Source of the DNA: Lingula anatina
Taxonomy: Eukaryota; Brachiopoda; Lingulata; Lingulida; Lingulidae
NCBI RefSeq assembly: GCF_001039355.2
Contig: NW_019773553.1
Location: 34,145 to 66,571, forward strand
Reading direction: 5' to 3'
Length of the DNA: 32,427 nucleotides
Shown here: positions 11,054-21,600 of the stretch, one piece after another
Position numbering within the stretch: the stretch's first letter is position 1
Layout: every line of letters starts with the position of its first letter
Notes under the pieces: generated by a model
The model's input: the letters and a program-made list of their open reading frames with translations, nothing else
The model's database searches: none
What the model was told of the DNA's origin: nothing
Program-made: the position numbers and the translations under genes

Positions 11054-11990
11054 TAAAATGTACGGCTCTAATAAATGGCGGGGTTAGCTCTTACCTCAAA
11101 ACTAGTTTATACCACCACCAGAATGGCACCGTTCTTCCAAATAGCTCCACCTATCACCAACATAAAAATATATTGCAATAAATACACATTAATTCCATTT
11201 GTGGACGAGTATAAGAGAAAAGGTAAAATTAACATAAAATGTCATTGTAGGCTATCTTATACTGTAGTGCAACAGCTTATCCGAGGTAAGGGCGTACGCC
11301 TTAGACCCTCTCGAACTTACACTTGTTAGGTAATCCCTTTCACTTACATAGAATAATATGAGCTGTAAACTGTCCATTTTGACATACACACTAATACAAA
11401 CTTTCACACTGACACATATCCACAATACACTACCCTGAGTGTCAGAGCAACGTAAAAATTAGCTTGAATATATTAAATATACCTTAGAATCATTTTTACT
11501 AGCTCTGAGGTACAGCGGCCATGTTAGGCTTCCGTCAATCAAATAGAACTGCTCCGCAGTGAATCTGCAGTTGAATGTCAAAAATGAAACGTAAAACAAA
11601 TTTAATTCTGCTTTATTTAATTTTATTTGCTGTATTTAAGATGTAAGTGAATAAATAAATGATATTCTTCGAAAAGAAAAGATATATCTAATGTTTTTGT
11701 ATTTTTTGCTTATCAAAGAACATTTAGTTCTGAGATATACACGTGCACAATACACGTGATTGCCGTGTGCCAAATTTGACAGTTACACTGTATGCCCGAT
11801 ACCACCATAAAATGCTGCGCAATGGCTACACGAAAATCAGTTTTTACAGCAGAATGTTCCTTGTATTGTGGCACTGACCTTCGACTGCAAGATATTTTCA
11901 ATTCAAACTTCTAAATCCGCGTCAGGCACTTTAATTGCTTCTTGTCTCGTCTGCGCGAGATAACTTCAGTGCAAGTCGGGAAAGGCAGCT
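11054..11990. other. Stretch without recognisable gene; holds a 90-bp repeat (11428-11515)
   Basis: The sequence upstream of the LINE has no ORF1-like frame. Positions 11428-11515 (ctaccctgagtgtcagag ... ttaaatatacctta) recur as a diverged direct repeat at 12901-12985. Part of the text near 11400 resembles 3425-3455 (tttcacactga, acacatatc), which suggests shared repeat origin. Confidence 0.5.
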
Positions 11991-12155
11991 CCAGGCGGCC
12001 AAACCTGTGACGTATGAGACTTATGAATTCCAAATATGGATCCAGGCGGACACAACTGTGACGTGCGACTTCCAAATATGGAAGCGCCCCAGGCAGAATT
12101 TTGGTTTTTATCACCGCGGCCCCAGCTTGAGTGCTACACAACCGCCGCCATCTTG
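11991..12155. promoter_or_regulatory. Candidate regulatory module: duplicated TGACGT + CArG box, with a YY1-type site
   Basis: A module occurs twice: CCAGGCGG (11991, 12042), TGACGT (12008, 12059), and a perfect CArG box CCAAATATGG (12030-12039, 12072-12081). A third partial start is CCAGGCAG at 12089. CArG boxes bind SRF/MADS proteins and TGACGT is a CREB/ATF half site; the pairing resembles immediate-early gene promoters. GCCGCCATCTT (12144-12154) is a YY1-type site whose minus-strand form AAGATGGCGGC usually sits at transcription starts. No coding exon could be attached on either strand. The role is inferred from motifs only. Confidence 0.4.
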
Positions 12156-12374
12156 CCATCCAATTGTAAGAAACTAAATCACAGCTACCACAATCACGAC
12201 ATGTCGCGAGCCTTTTGTAGGTGAAGGTGAACACATCCAGTGGCTACAGAATGTAGGAGACTGGAATGCAACAATTTTTTGCTTTTGTCTGTTTTGGATA
12301 TCATTTCCCCTGGAGTAAGTGAAAGAAAGTTAAGAGAAATGACACGTGGCCTATTTAGTATAGGGTCCCATTGG

Positions 12375-12375
<1 letters not shown>

Positions 12376-12421
<46 letters not shown>
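12376..12421. repeat. (ATT)n microsatellite
   Basis: About 15 copies of ATT. Confidence 0.95.
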
Positions 12422-12422
<1 letters not shown>

Positions 12423-13020
12423 TGTTACCCGTGAAAGCCACCTTTTAATTCCCACTGTGCGTGAAACCTTTAGTTAGTGGATTCTTTAAACATCACATTC
12501 CAGTGACTCGTGAGTGTGGATTTTTATTCTCTGCCATTTGTAAAACGAAGTCATTATTTGGAAAAGGCATTATCTGTTTGATATGAATAAAGTTTTGTTT
12601 ACTGTGATTTGTCAATTATGATATTATTTCCAGTGCACAGTGATCCCCCCCCCAAAAAAAAGGACCCTCTGCGATCCATCTGATTCCCAACTGCCAAATT
12701 TGACATTAAGCACAATTGTGTCATAAATAGGTTTAAACATGTTAGCGATTCATCAATAGGTGACACCCATTCCTCATCATCATGCGACACATCGAACTAT
12801 AAGTACAATAATTACGTCGCTAGCAGTTGCTCCAAAGCATCACACCTACCATAATAAAAAGTTTCTAACACACTGAAAATCGCACCTAGTTCCGGGACTG
12901 CTACCCTGAGTGTCAGAGAGACGTGGAAGTTAGTTTGTTTAATATTTAATATACCTTGGAGTCACTTTCACTGGTATTGCGATATGGGTTATATATGAAA
13001 TCAAGATCGAGCTGGCAATA
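12422..13020. other. Stretch without gene; second copy of the 90-bp dispersed repeat
   Basis: Holds a C10/A8 run near 12646-12662 and, at 12901-12985, the diverged copy of the repeat at 11428-11515. The foldback element begins directly after. Confidence 0.5.
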
Positions 13021-13089
13021 CCGGTGTAACATGAAAATCTGACTCCCATGAAAATGTGACTCCCCAGTCAGATTTTCATTATGAAAATG

Positions 13090-13720
13090 TGACTCCCCAG
13101 TCATTTTTTGTAGTTTGCAGTGGAAATTTTAATGAAAAAATAAGAAAATTAAAAATTTGCACATAACGAAAATCTGACTCCCCCATGAAAATTTGACTCC
13201 CCCTCCACAAAACTTCAAAAAACTTATTTTAGTTTGAGTATATGTCTGTGATCTTGAAGAATGTAAAATGGAGGATGCATTGGCATATTTTTTGTAGTTT
13301 GAAGGTGAAAATTTTAATGAAAAAATAAGAAAATTAAAAATGAGCAAATAATGAAAATCTGACTCCCCCATCATAAAACTTCATAAATCTTATTTTATTT
13401 TGAGTATATGACTGTGATCTTGTAGTATGTAAAAAGGAGGATAGATTGGCACATTTTTTGTAGTTTGCAGGTGAAAACTTATGTGAAAAAGTAAGAAAAT
13501 TAAAAATGAGCAAATAATGAAAATCTGACTCCCCTATGAAAATATGACTGCCCCTCCACAAAACTTCATAAATCTTATTTTATTTTGAGTATGTGACTGT
13601 GATCTTGTAGTGTGTGAAATGGAGGATATATTGGCGCTTTTTTGTTATTTGCAGGTGAAAATTTTCATGAAAAAATGAGAAAATTAAAAATGTCCACTTA
13701 ATCGCCTATTGTCTCCCCTA
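13090..13720. repeat. Left-arm tandem array (unit about 175-185 bp)
   Basis: Successive GAAAATCTGACTCCC boxes near 13168, 13353 and 13528 mark the period. Each is preceded by attttaatgaaaaaataag and followed by aaacttca(t/a)aaa(t/a)cttattttatt. Confidence 0.85.
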
Positions 13721-14483
13721 TGAAAAAGTTATTTAATATTTGATGATCATTTCAACACCTTTTCTTTTAGGATACTTTATGAAAAATATATTGGAAATAT
13801 TTAAAGGTTTGATGATAAAATACTGAAAGCATGAAAAAGAAATCATGAAAATCTTTATTTTTACACCCATGAGATTTGGACTCCCATGGAGAAAAGGACC
13901 TATATTATATTCAGTCACCATACATGTACCACTGTTTTCCACATAGTTTGCATAGAGATGGATATTTTGTCATTATTTGAAAGTTTGATGATGAAAATTT
14001 TGGTCAATATTTTTAAAACAAGTATCCATCTTTATTCTTGTAGGTTTTGCACTCCCATGTCAAAACACTACATTTTTAACGCAAGAAATTGGCCCCATCG
14101 CCTTTTTATTTAATTCTTCTTATATAGCATACCCAACAAAACACTTGCTTTTGTTTTCCCATTATTTTCCCCAAAGCTGGATGAAAGATGGGGGTTTATT
14201 AAGCAAAAAGGATAATAAGTATGCATTCTTGCGCCCATAGGACTTCGACGACCCATCTTACAAATCAAATGTTTCATATTTAATATTTTTTCCTTTAAGC
14301 TACGACATATGAATAAGCTACCACCAAGCATGTCACAGTCCTATCACATTTGAAAGTTTGGTGGTGAAAACTTTTGTCAAAATTGAGAATGTTTTCGAAA
14401 GGAATTCATCTTACTACCTGTAGGATTACCTTGTCAAAATGTTTCATATTTCATTTTAGCATTAGAAAATTTCAGTGCTCCAG

Positions 14484-14533
14484 GTCCTACCTGTGGCAGT
14501 TGGTTAATTGCAATTAGGTAGCTGCCACAAGGT
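14484..14533. repeat. Local hairpin near the axis of the foldback element
   Basis: TACCTGTGGCAG pairs with CTGCCACAAGGTA (one bulged base) across a 25-nt spacer containing ttaattgcaatta. It lies near the symmetry centre of the long inverted repeat. Confidence 0.5.
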
Positions 14534-15179
14534 AAAATATTGAAGAGAAGCAGAATTTTCTTGTCTCAGTGGATCCTTTTTACATTCATCTACATTTTGT
14601 TGATATTGTATGCACTTAATTGAAAAAAATATTCTTTTCTGATATGACACAAAACAATTTTTATTTTCATATAGCTTAGTGTGCAGAGTTATCATTATAT
14701 GTACAATGAAAAGTATGTGGAAAATAGTGATATAATGACTGAATAAAAAATAATTGTCCTTTTCATGGGTGTAAAATAAATATTATACTGAATTTCTCAC
14801 TATTTTTAAATTTCAAACACTTATTGCAAAAATTTTTACCCATAAAATTTAAATATTCCACATATGTTCTCCATAAAAAAACTAAAAAGTAGAAACATTG
14901 AAATGTGTGCTAAATATGAAATAAGTGCTTTTAACTAGGGGAGTCAAAATCCTACGGGTACCAGAATGCAAATTTATTATCCATTTTTCATTTATTTTCA
15001 CGCAGTATTTTACCATAAAACTTTTTAATATTTCCAATAAATTTTTTCATAAAGTATCATAAAAGAAAATTTGTCAGAATAATCATCAAACATCAAATAA
15101 ATAGCTTTTTATAGGGGAGCTATTGGGTGTTAGAAAGCAAATCCTTAATTTTTCTTATTTTCATGTTTTATTACTTTTT

Positions 15180-16110
15180 TTCTGTCAATTTTTTAACCAT
15201 GTGCACATTTTCAATTTTCTTATTGTTTCATTAAAATTTTCACTGCAAACTACAAAAAATGTGCCAATGTATCATCCATTTTCCATACTACAAGATCACA
15301 GTCATATACTCAAAATAAAATAAGATTTATGAAGTTTTGTGGCGGGGGAGTCAAATTTTCATGGGGGAGTCAGATTTTCATTATGTGCACATTTTTAATT
15401 TTCTCATTTTTTTATTAAAATTTTCACTGCAAACTACAAAAAATGTGCCAATGTATCAACCATTTTACATGCTACAGGATCACAGTCATATACTCAAAAT
15501 AAAATAAGATTTATGAAGTTTTGTGGCGGGGGAGTCAAATTTTCATGGGGGAGTCAGATTTTCATTATGTGCACATTTTTAATTTTCTTATTTGTTCATT
15601 AAAATTCTCACTGCAAACTACAAAAAAAGTGCCAATGTATCAACCATTTTCCATACTACAAGATCACAGTCATATACTAAATTAATTAGAGATTAATGAA
15701 TGTGTTTTTGTAGGGGAGTCAAATTTTCATGGGGGAGTCAGATTTTCATTATGTGTTCATCTTTAATTTTCTAATTTGTTCATTAAAATTCTCACTGCAA
15801 ACTACAAAAAATGTGCCAATGTATCAACCATTTTACATACTACAAGATCACAGTCATATACTAAATTAATTAGAGATTAATGAATGTGTTTTTGTAGGGG
15901 AGTCAAATTTTCATAGGGGAACCTCATTTTCATTATGTGCACATTTTTAATTTTTCTTTTTTTTTTAATGAAAATTTTCACCTGCAAACTACAAAAAAGT
16001 GCCAATGTATCATCCATTATGCATACTACAAAATCATAGTCATTTACTCAAATAAAATGAGATTAATGAATGTTTTTTTCGGGGGGAGTCAAAATTTCAT
16101 AGGGGGAGTC
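15180..16110. repeat. Right-arm tandem array (unit 184 bp, inverted relative to the left arm)
   Basis: GGGGAGTCAGATTTTCAT boxes recur at a very regular 184-bp spacing. Neighbouring units are much more alike than left and right arms are, which suggests recent expansion within the arm. Confidence 0.88.
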
Positions 16111-16212
16111 AGATTTTCATCATGAAAATCTGACTGGGGAGTCACATTTTCATAATGAAAATCTGACTGGGGAGTCACATTTTAGGGGAGTCAGATTTTC
16201 ATGGTACACCGG

Positions 16213-17275
16213 AATCTAGAACCTAGGGTAGGGACTGCTTGAGAATGATTGTATGTAGGTATGGAAGCTTGTGGCGGCCCGAAGGCAAATTAAAAGTTTG
16301 CAGCAAACGTTTGCGGCAACGAGTTGCAGGTGTATGCGTGAAGAAAATTATTTTTGCTTATTTCCATCAATATAGTAGCAAATTTGCTATAAAAGTAAAA
16401 TAACCCAGTTTTGATACAACAAAAAGAGGGCAGGTGTGGGTAAAAAATAGACGTAATCAGTCAGTAAAATATCTAGCAGTTCCATTAAATCAAATATATT
16501 TTTTTGCTTAGTTGCATCGGTAAAGCACCGAGCATGTTGTAACAATCAGCAGAGTTATGGACTGTCAGATGGCATTGTTTCCTTTAATGTTGTGCTGACA
16601 ATTTGTGTGTGTACGTGCGTGTGTGTATGTGTGTGTGTAGGGGGGGGTCATGGAGATGAGGAGTGCTAGCTAGTGGCCTGTTAATGCAGTAATAAGGTGG
16701 AAAAAGAGGATAGATACTGACTGTACATCGAGCTATTCATGGGATACTTATACTGTCCTCCAACAGATTTAACTGTCAGTGGGTGGGCAATGGACACTAT
16801 TTATGATTATAAAAAATGCTTGATTATAAAAACTGAGACATATTGAAAATACTCCAACTCCGAGTTTCACAGACAATACCTTATGGGTACGGAATGGGGT
16901 CTGAAAATGCAACATATGTCTTTCAAGTGCGACTGAATAATAATAATAATAATATTCTGTCACCATTTCAAAAAGTCAGCTATAGGCTGCTGGCAAAGTA
17001 TTAAGCTCCACAGCCACCCATATTTTGTTGTCAGTGTTCCATTATAGCTTGTTAACCACCTGCATTTCACATGTTTATATGCATCAAAGACATTGAAAGA
17101 GCCCAAACCACTTTAATCAAATCGATTAAACCATGAATTTTAATTCGTGATTGTTGAGGGTAGGCTGTTCAAGTAACGGTGGTCCAAGTTACCAACTACA
17201 TTTGTTGGACCGGGGTCTTGGAGACATCCCACGCAGAATGTCACCACGCGACACCACGGTGACAATTCAAAATCA
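16213..17275. other. Stretch without gene; GT-rich and AAT tracts
   Basis: Holds an interrupted (GT)n tract with a G8 run (about 16600-16650) and a short (AAT)n (16937-16951). No exon-like frames with usable splice sites were noticed. Confidence 0.5.
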
Positions 17276-17276
17276 G

Positions 17277-17319
17277 TTCACCTGAAGAAGACCTTATGAA
17301 AAGGTTGAAACGTCGTGAG
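17277..17319 (+). ncRNA. Hammerhead-ribozyme-like motif (degenerate)
   Basis: The conserved hammerhead core strings occur in order: CTGAAGA (17282-17288, fits CUGANGA) and GAAA (17307-17310), followed by CGTC (17311-17314), giving the UH cleavage triplet GTC. A stem II can form (ACCTT/AAGGT) but with extra unpaired bases (AG on the 5' side, T on the 3' side). Stem I can form between TTCAC (17277-17281) and GTGAG (17315-17319). Stem III would be the self-complementary ACGT, as in dimeric hammerheads reported for Penelope-like elements and retrozymes. The extra bases in stem II may abolish activity. No Penelope coding region is visible nearby. Confidence 0.35.
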
Positions 17320-18203
17320 GTCCGTAAGATCCAGTAGAAGATTTAATGTTCTCATTACGTTTGGAACTATGTTGATATAGAGTCACTGTAAAACCATCTT
17401 CAGTATTTTAGCTAGAATATCCAATATATGAACTGAAATATACAGCCAAGTTTAATTGGTTTAATTCAACATTTTGAAGGGGAAAATGTCATGATATATC
17501 TTGCGTCTACATTAAATTTCTATTCCTCGCCAACCACCATCTTACGGACACTAGGAATTCATAAATAACCTTTACAGATTTTTGTTTGCATCTTGTTTTC
17601 CACTTGGTGTAAACAAAGTTTTAGAAAACTTCCATTTTCACTGCAGTGTTTTGAGCAGGAAAAGCAAATCTTAAATTAAAACGTGGACACCATTGACTTC
17701 TTATATAAGCAGTGGTTATTAACAAAGAAATACGAAAGGCTGAAGACAACAAAAGTGTCAGATTTTGTGGAATATTTATTTTCCACGTTAACAATAATTG
17801 CTAATGTTTGTTTTCGGAACAATATTCTCAACCTTGTATACAGTATACTCAACCTTGCCATGCATAATTGAGATATAACTTTATTATTTCAACGAAAGGA
17901 TTTAAGGGCGCAAGATTAAGCATTGGAATCAATTTTTCAAGGTTATGCAAATTTTACACGGGGATAATTCTGAGAAACGCCTGTTTTATAAGTAAAAAAA
18001 AAATAAACTGTATTATTGTGACTTTTTGTTTTGTAATGAAAACTATATAAAAAACAGTGTCGGGAAAACTGGTTCATGTTATGCATGAGCTGCATGTCGT
18101 CTGTATCGAATCCCAGACCTGCATGTCAACCATGTCAATTACGGTTACGTTGCAGGTACCCTGTGTTTCAGAGATCCACAGAAAACTCTCCTCCATTATC
18201 AAC
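17320..18203. other. Stretch without recognisable gene
   Basis: AT-rich, with only short random frames. It leads into the duplicated promoter of the second EF-hand gene. Confidence 0.5.
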
Positions 18204-18547
18204 ATGTCCATTTAGACATGGTAATGGTAGATGTGGGTCTTTAGTAATATCTGAAACTCGGGGTGGGTGTTACACGTGACTTGTACCCCTGTAGGTCTAT
18301 TTTTATTGGTTACCTATTATACAGTTACTTAACATACGCGGGTCGCATACTATCATCAGTTTATACATATACCNAATATGTCCATTTAGACATGGTAATG
18401 GTAGATGCGCGTCTCTAGTAATCTCTGAAACTCAGGGTGGGTGTAACACGTGATTTGTACCCTTGTAGGTCTATTTTCATTGGCTGCCTTTTATATAGTT
18501 ACGTCACATACGCGTGTCGCATACCCTCATCAGTTTATACATATACC
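18204..18547 (+). promoter_or_regulatory. Tandemly duplicated promoter of EF-hand paralogue 2
   Basis: Copy 1 (18204-18373) and copy 2 (18378-18547) are direct repeats with a 174-bp period and about 85 percent identity by eye. A single N (18374) sits at the junction. Copy 2, next to the gene, has E-box CACGTG (18447-18452), inverted CCAAT box ATTGG (18479-18483), TATATAG (18492-18498), CRE-like TTACGTCA (18499-18506) and an initiator-like tcagttt near 18530. Copy 1 keeps the E-box and ATTGG, but its TATA reads ATTATACAG and its CRE is lost (TTACTTAA). Copy 2 is therefore probably the active core promoter. Confidence 0.6.
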
Positions 18548-18605
18548 TGACTTGCTGTCTGGGTTACCCATTTGTTTACTGCACTTTGTGAAGAAAACAA
18601 ACAAA

Positions 18606-21600
18606 ATGAAGTTAGCACTAATCGTTTTAGCTGCATGTGTTGGTGTGCTGTGCGGAGAAGGGAACAGGTAAGTCTTACACATGTATTTATAACATTTACT
18701 AATGGTAACAGTTGATGCTGTCAAGGTACTTAAAAAAGTAAAAGGTGGATACTTAATCTGCTTTTCAGTTATACAACAAAAATCAATTTACCCTGAAACT
18801 TAATCTACTTTATATATGCCTAACCTGAATCAGTCGAGAAAATAAATAATCACACAGTACAATGTATTTATTTGAGATCAAATTTGTAAAAAATGAAGAG
18901 TCCTTTTAGTCATCTCTGCGCTTCAAGTGACATTCATCCCTCAATCTCTGATCATCTACAGGCATAATGAATTGTTTATTTTGGGTAGGATAGGTTCATA
19001 ATTGACACTAATTTTATTTTTCTTGTTAACTAATTTTCAGCCTAAAAGCTAATTTTGTTTTAGCCCACATCCTCCATGAATAATAACAGGTTTTGTAAAT
19101 ATGTATTAATTTCTGAAGAGTTTGATAAGACCCGTTTCATAGTCAAACAACACTGTAAATCAATGAAGTACGATGTTGATGATAATGTCTTAAATGCTCA
19201 ATGTTTAACAAGTTTGATTAAATAGTACCATATGTATCATGTTGTTTTATACATCATACAGCAGTGAATCATCATATCTTAATTTATAATATATTATAAA
19301 GTAATTGCGTAATTGTTGGGTTAAGGATATTGTTACTCTTTATTATCATCCACACACCGAAAATGGGATTTTCCCTGCATCTTTTTAAAATTAAAACCAA
19401 TAATTTTTCGAAAGAATCTCAGATTCTAGTTGACTAGGATGATATATGAGATGTATGATCGATTAACATTTGCAATGCGTATTCCATTACTTTTTTATTT
19501 GTAAGTATGTTATATTCAACTTCACTCGTTATTAAATAAAATTAACGCAGGAGCAAATACTAGCCAAGCCTCATCCCAAATTAATAAATACTTTATAATT
19601 CCCGTACTTACTGTTAATCACTTGGTTTTAAGAAAGTGAAAAGATAGACGAAACCACGCAGTTTTACTACATTGTTTGAGCAGGAACAGCAATTCCACTA
19701 TTTTGAAAGGCTGTGATATTACATTGAGATAATAGCAATATGTGTAAAGAATGAAAAGTGGTCCCAGACAACAAAATGTGGAGTTCTGTCGATTTCATAC
19801 GCAATATGCACCAAAAGTGTAATACAACAGTGAAAACAAATGTCCCACACCTTGACGAAATTTGAAGTTGTCGCCAGCATACTGGTATCAGACTTGATGA
19901 CGTGTTCCTAGAATACAGATTACAAGAAAAAAAGAAACAATAGATAACAAGTTTTGCTATAAAGCCCCACCCATGTAGTTGTGTATCAAAATTATTTGTC
20001 CTTTTTTTTCGAGAAAAGTTAAACCAAATAATATTTCCTCATAAAGTAAAATGGATAAAGCTAAGATAATTTACCTAAGCACACAGGTAATACCAAGGTT
20101 AATACATGAGTTTGCTTAATCTAAGGTGAATAAGATTAAATTGCTCACCCATAGACTAGACAATCTTTTAACAAATGGAAGTATCAACAGAATGTGCATC
20201 AAGGATCTTTTCAGTTATCTTTTACTGAAATGGGGGAGTAAACGATATAGAAACACTTTTCTATGATACTGCGTAAACACGTTCCAATAGACTGTGTCAA
20301 TTCATGAACTTTGTAGTTTTTAAAACAATTGTGAACACAATGTTTTACTCATAATAAGGTTGGGCAAATGTAAAACACATTAATTAACAGGTGTTTCCAA
20401 GGCGAAGCTTCCTGATGATCACAAATCTGACAACTATTTATGTCTACAACAAATATTTAGGTCGGTAAATTGGCAGTGAAAACAAATATCCTGCACCGTT
20501 CAAAGTGGCAGACAAAACGGCCTGTCTATAGATTCATCCACAAAACTTAATATAAAGGCTTATTTTATATGAGACGTATGGTCGATAAACATTTACAGTG
20601 CGAATTCCATTATTTTTTTCAACTACGTGATATTCACCTTTACTCATGATACAATAGCAAAATTAACGCAAGACCAAATGCTAATCAATCTCCATCCCAA
20701 ATTCAAAATACTTCATAATTCCTGTACTTACACTAATCATTAAGTTTTAAAAACCTTCGCATTTTATCACAATGTTTGAACAGAAACAGCAATTCCACTA
20801 TTTTGAAAGGCTGTGCTATTGCATTCGGATAATAGCAATATATGTAAGAGAATGAAAAGTGGTCCCAGACAACAAAATGTGGAGTTCTGTCGATTTCATA
20901 CGCAATATGCACCAAAAGTATAATACAACAGTGAAAAAAATGTCCCACACCTTGACGAAATTTGAAGTTGTCGCCAGCATACTGGTATCAGACTTGATGA
21001 CGTGTTCCTAGAATACAGATTACAAGAAAAAAAGAAACAATAGATAACAAGTTTTGCTATAAAGCCCCACCCATGTAGTTGTGTATCAAACTTATTTGTC
21101 CTTTTTTTCGAGAAAAGTTAAAACAAATAATATTTCCTCATAAAGTAAAATGGATAAAGCTAAGATAATTTATTTAGCATTCACGTACTACCAAGGATAA
21201 TGCAGGAGAATGCTTAATCTGAGATGAATAAGATTAACTTGCTCACCTTAAGATTGGGCAATCTTAACAAATGAAAGTATCAACGGAACGTACATCAAGG
21301 ATCTTGGCAGTTATCTTTTTCTGATACGGAAGAGTTAACGATATAGAAACACTTGTATATGATACTGCCTAAACTAGTTCCAATCGGCCGTGTCAATTCA
21401 TGAATTTTATTCTGTTGAAAATGTTCTTCTCAAAGTGTGTCGGGATAGGTAAAACTCTATTTGAATTGGGCTTTTAGTTTTCAGTTTCTTTATTTTTAAA
21501 GTTGCTGTATTGTTGAATAGACTATTATCCGATTAGCCGATTAGCCGGCCACTAAAAAACACAAGATACATCACAAATACAAAATAAAATTTACAACAAC

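Larger units (their letters stand above)
13021..16212. mobile_element. Foldback-type element: 3.19-kb inverted repeat with tandem-array arms
   Basis: The ends CCGGTGTAACATGAAAATC and its counterpart (reverse complement CCGGTGTACCATGAAAATC) are matching terminal inverted repeats. Inside, short CTGACTCCCC/TTTTCAT units repeat. Both arms are then built from a unit of about 184 bp: roughly 3.5 copies on the left (13090-13720) and 5 on the right (15180-16110, in reverse orientation; boxes near 15363, 15547, 15731, 15915, 16102). Each unit carries GGGGAGTCAGATTTTCAT and ATACTCAAAATAAAAT. The inner region (13740-15120) is also mirrored but diverged, so almost the whole element can fold on an axis near 14.6 kb. 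Frames of 60-80 codons inside only read through repeat units. No transposase or RT is present. Foldback transposons have this architecture; whether this is a known family cannot be judged here. Confidence 0.8.

Noticed and set aside
11935-12234. Overlapping frames of 62-107 codons on both strands
   Set aside because: Open because the region is GC-richer; no domain, and the sequence is better explained by duplicated regulatory motifs.
13129-13561. Minus-strand frames of 75-81 codons with repeated Phe-rich peptides
   Set aside because: They read through tandem units of the foldback element; the repeats dictate the frames and other frames are open too.
15123-16125. + strand frames of 62-66 codons in the right arm
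   Set aside because: Same repeat artefact as in the left arm.
13017-16216. AAT target-site duplication of the foldback element
   Set aside because: The flanks read aata and aatc; a 3-bp match needs a one-base shift at one end, so it is not secure.
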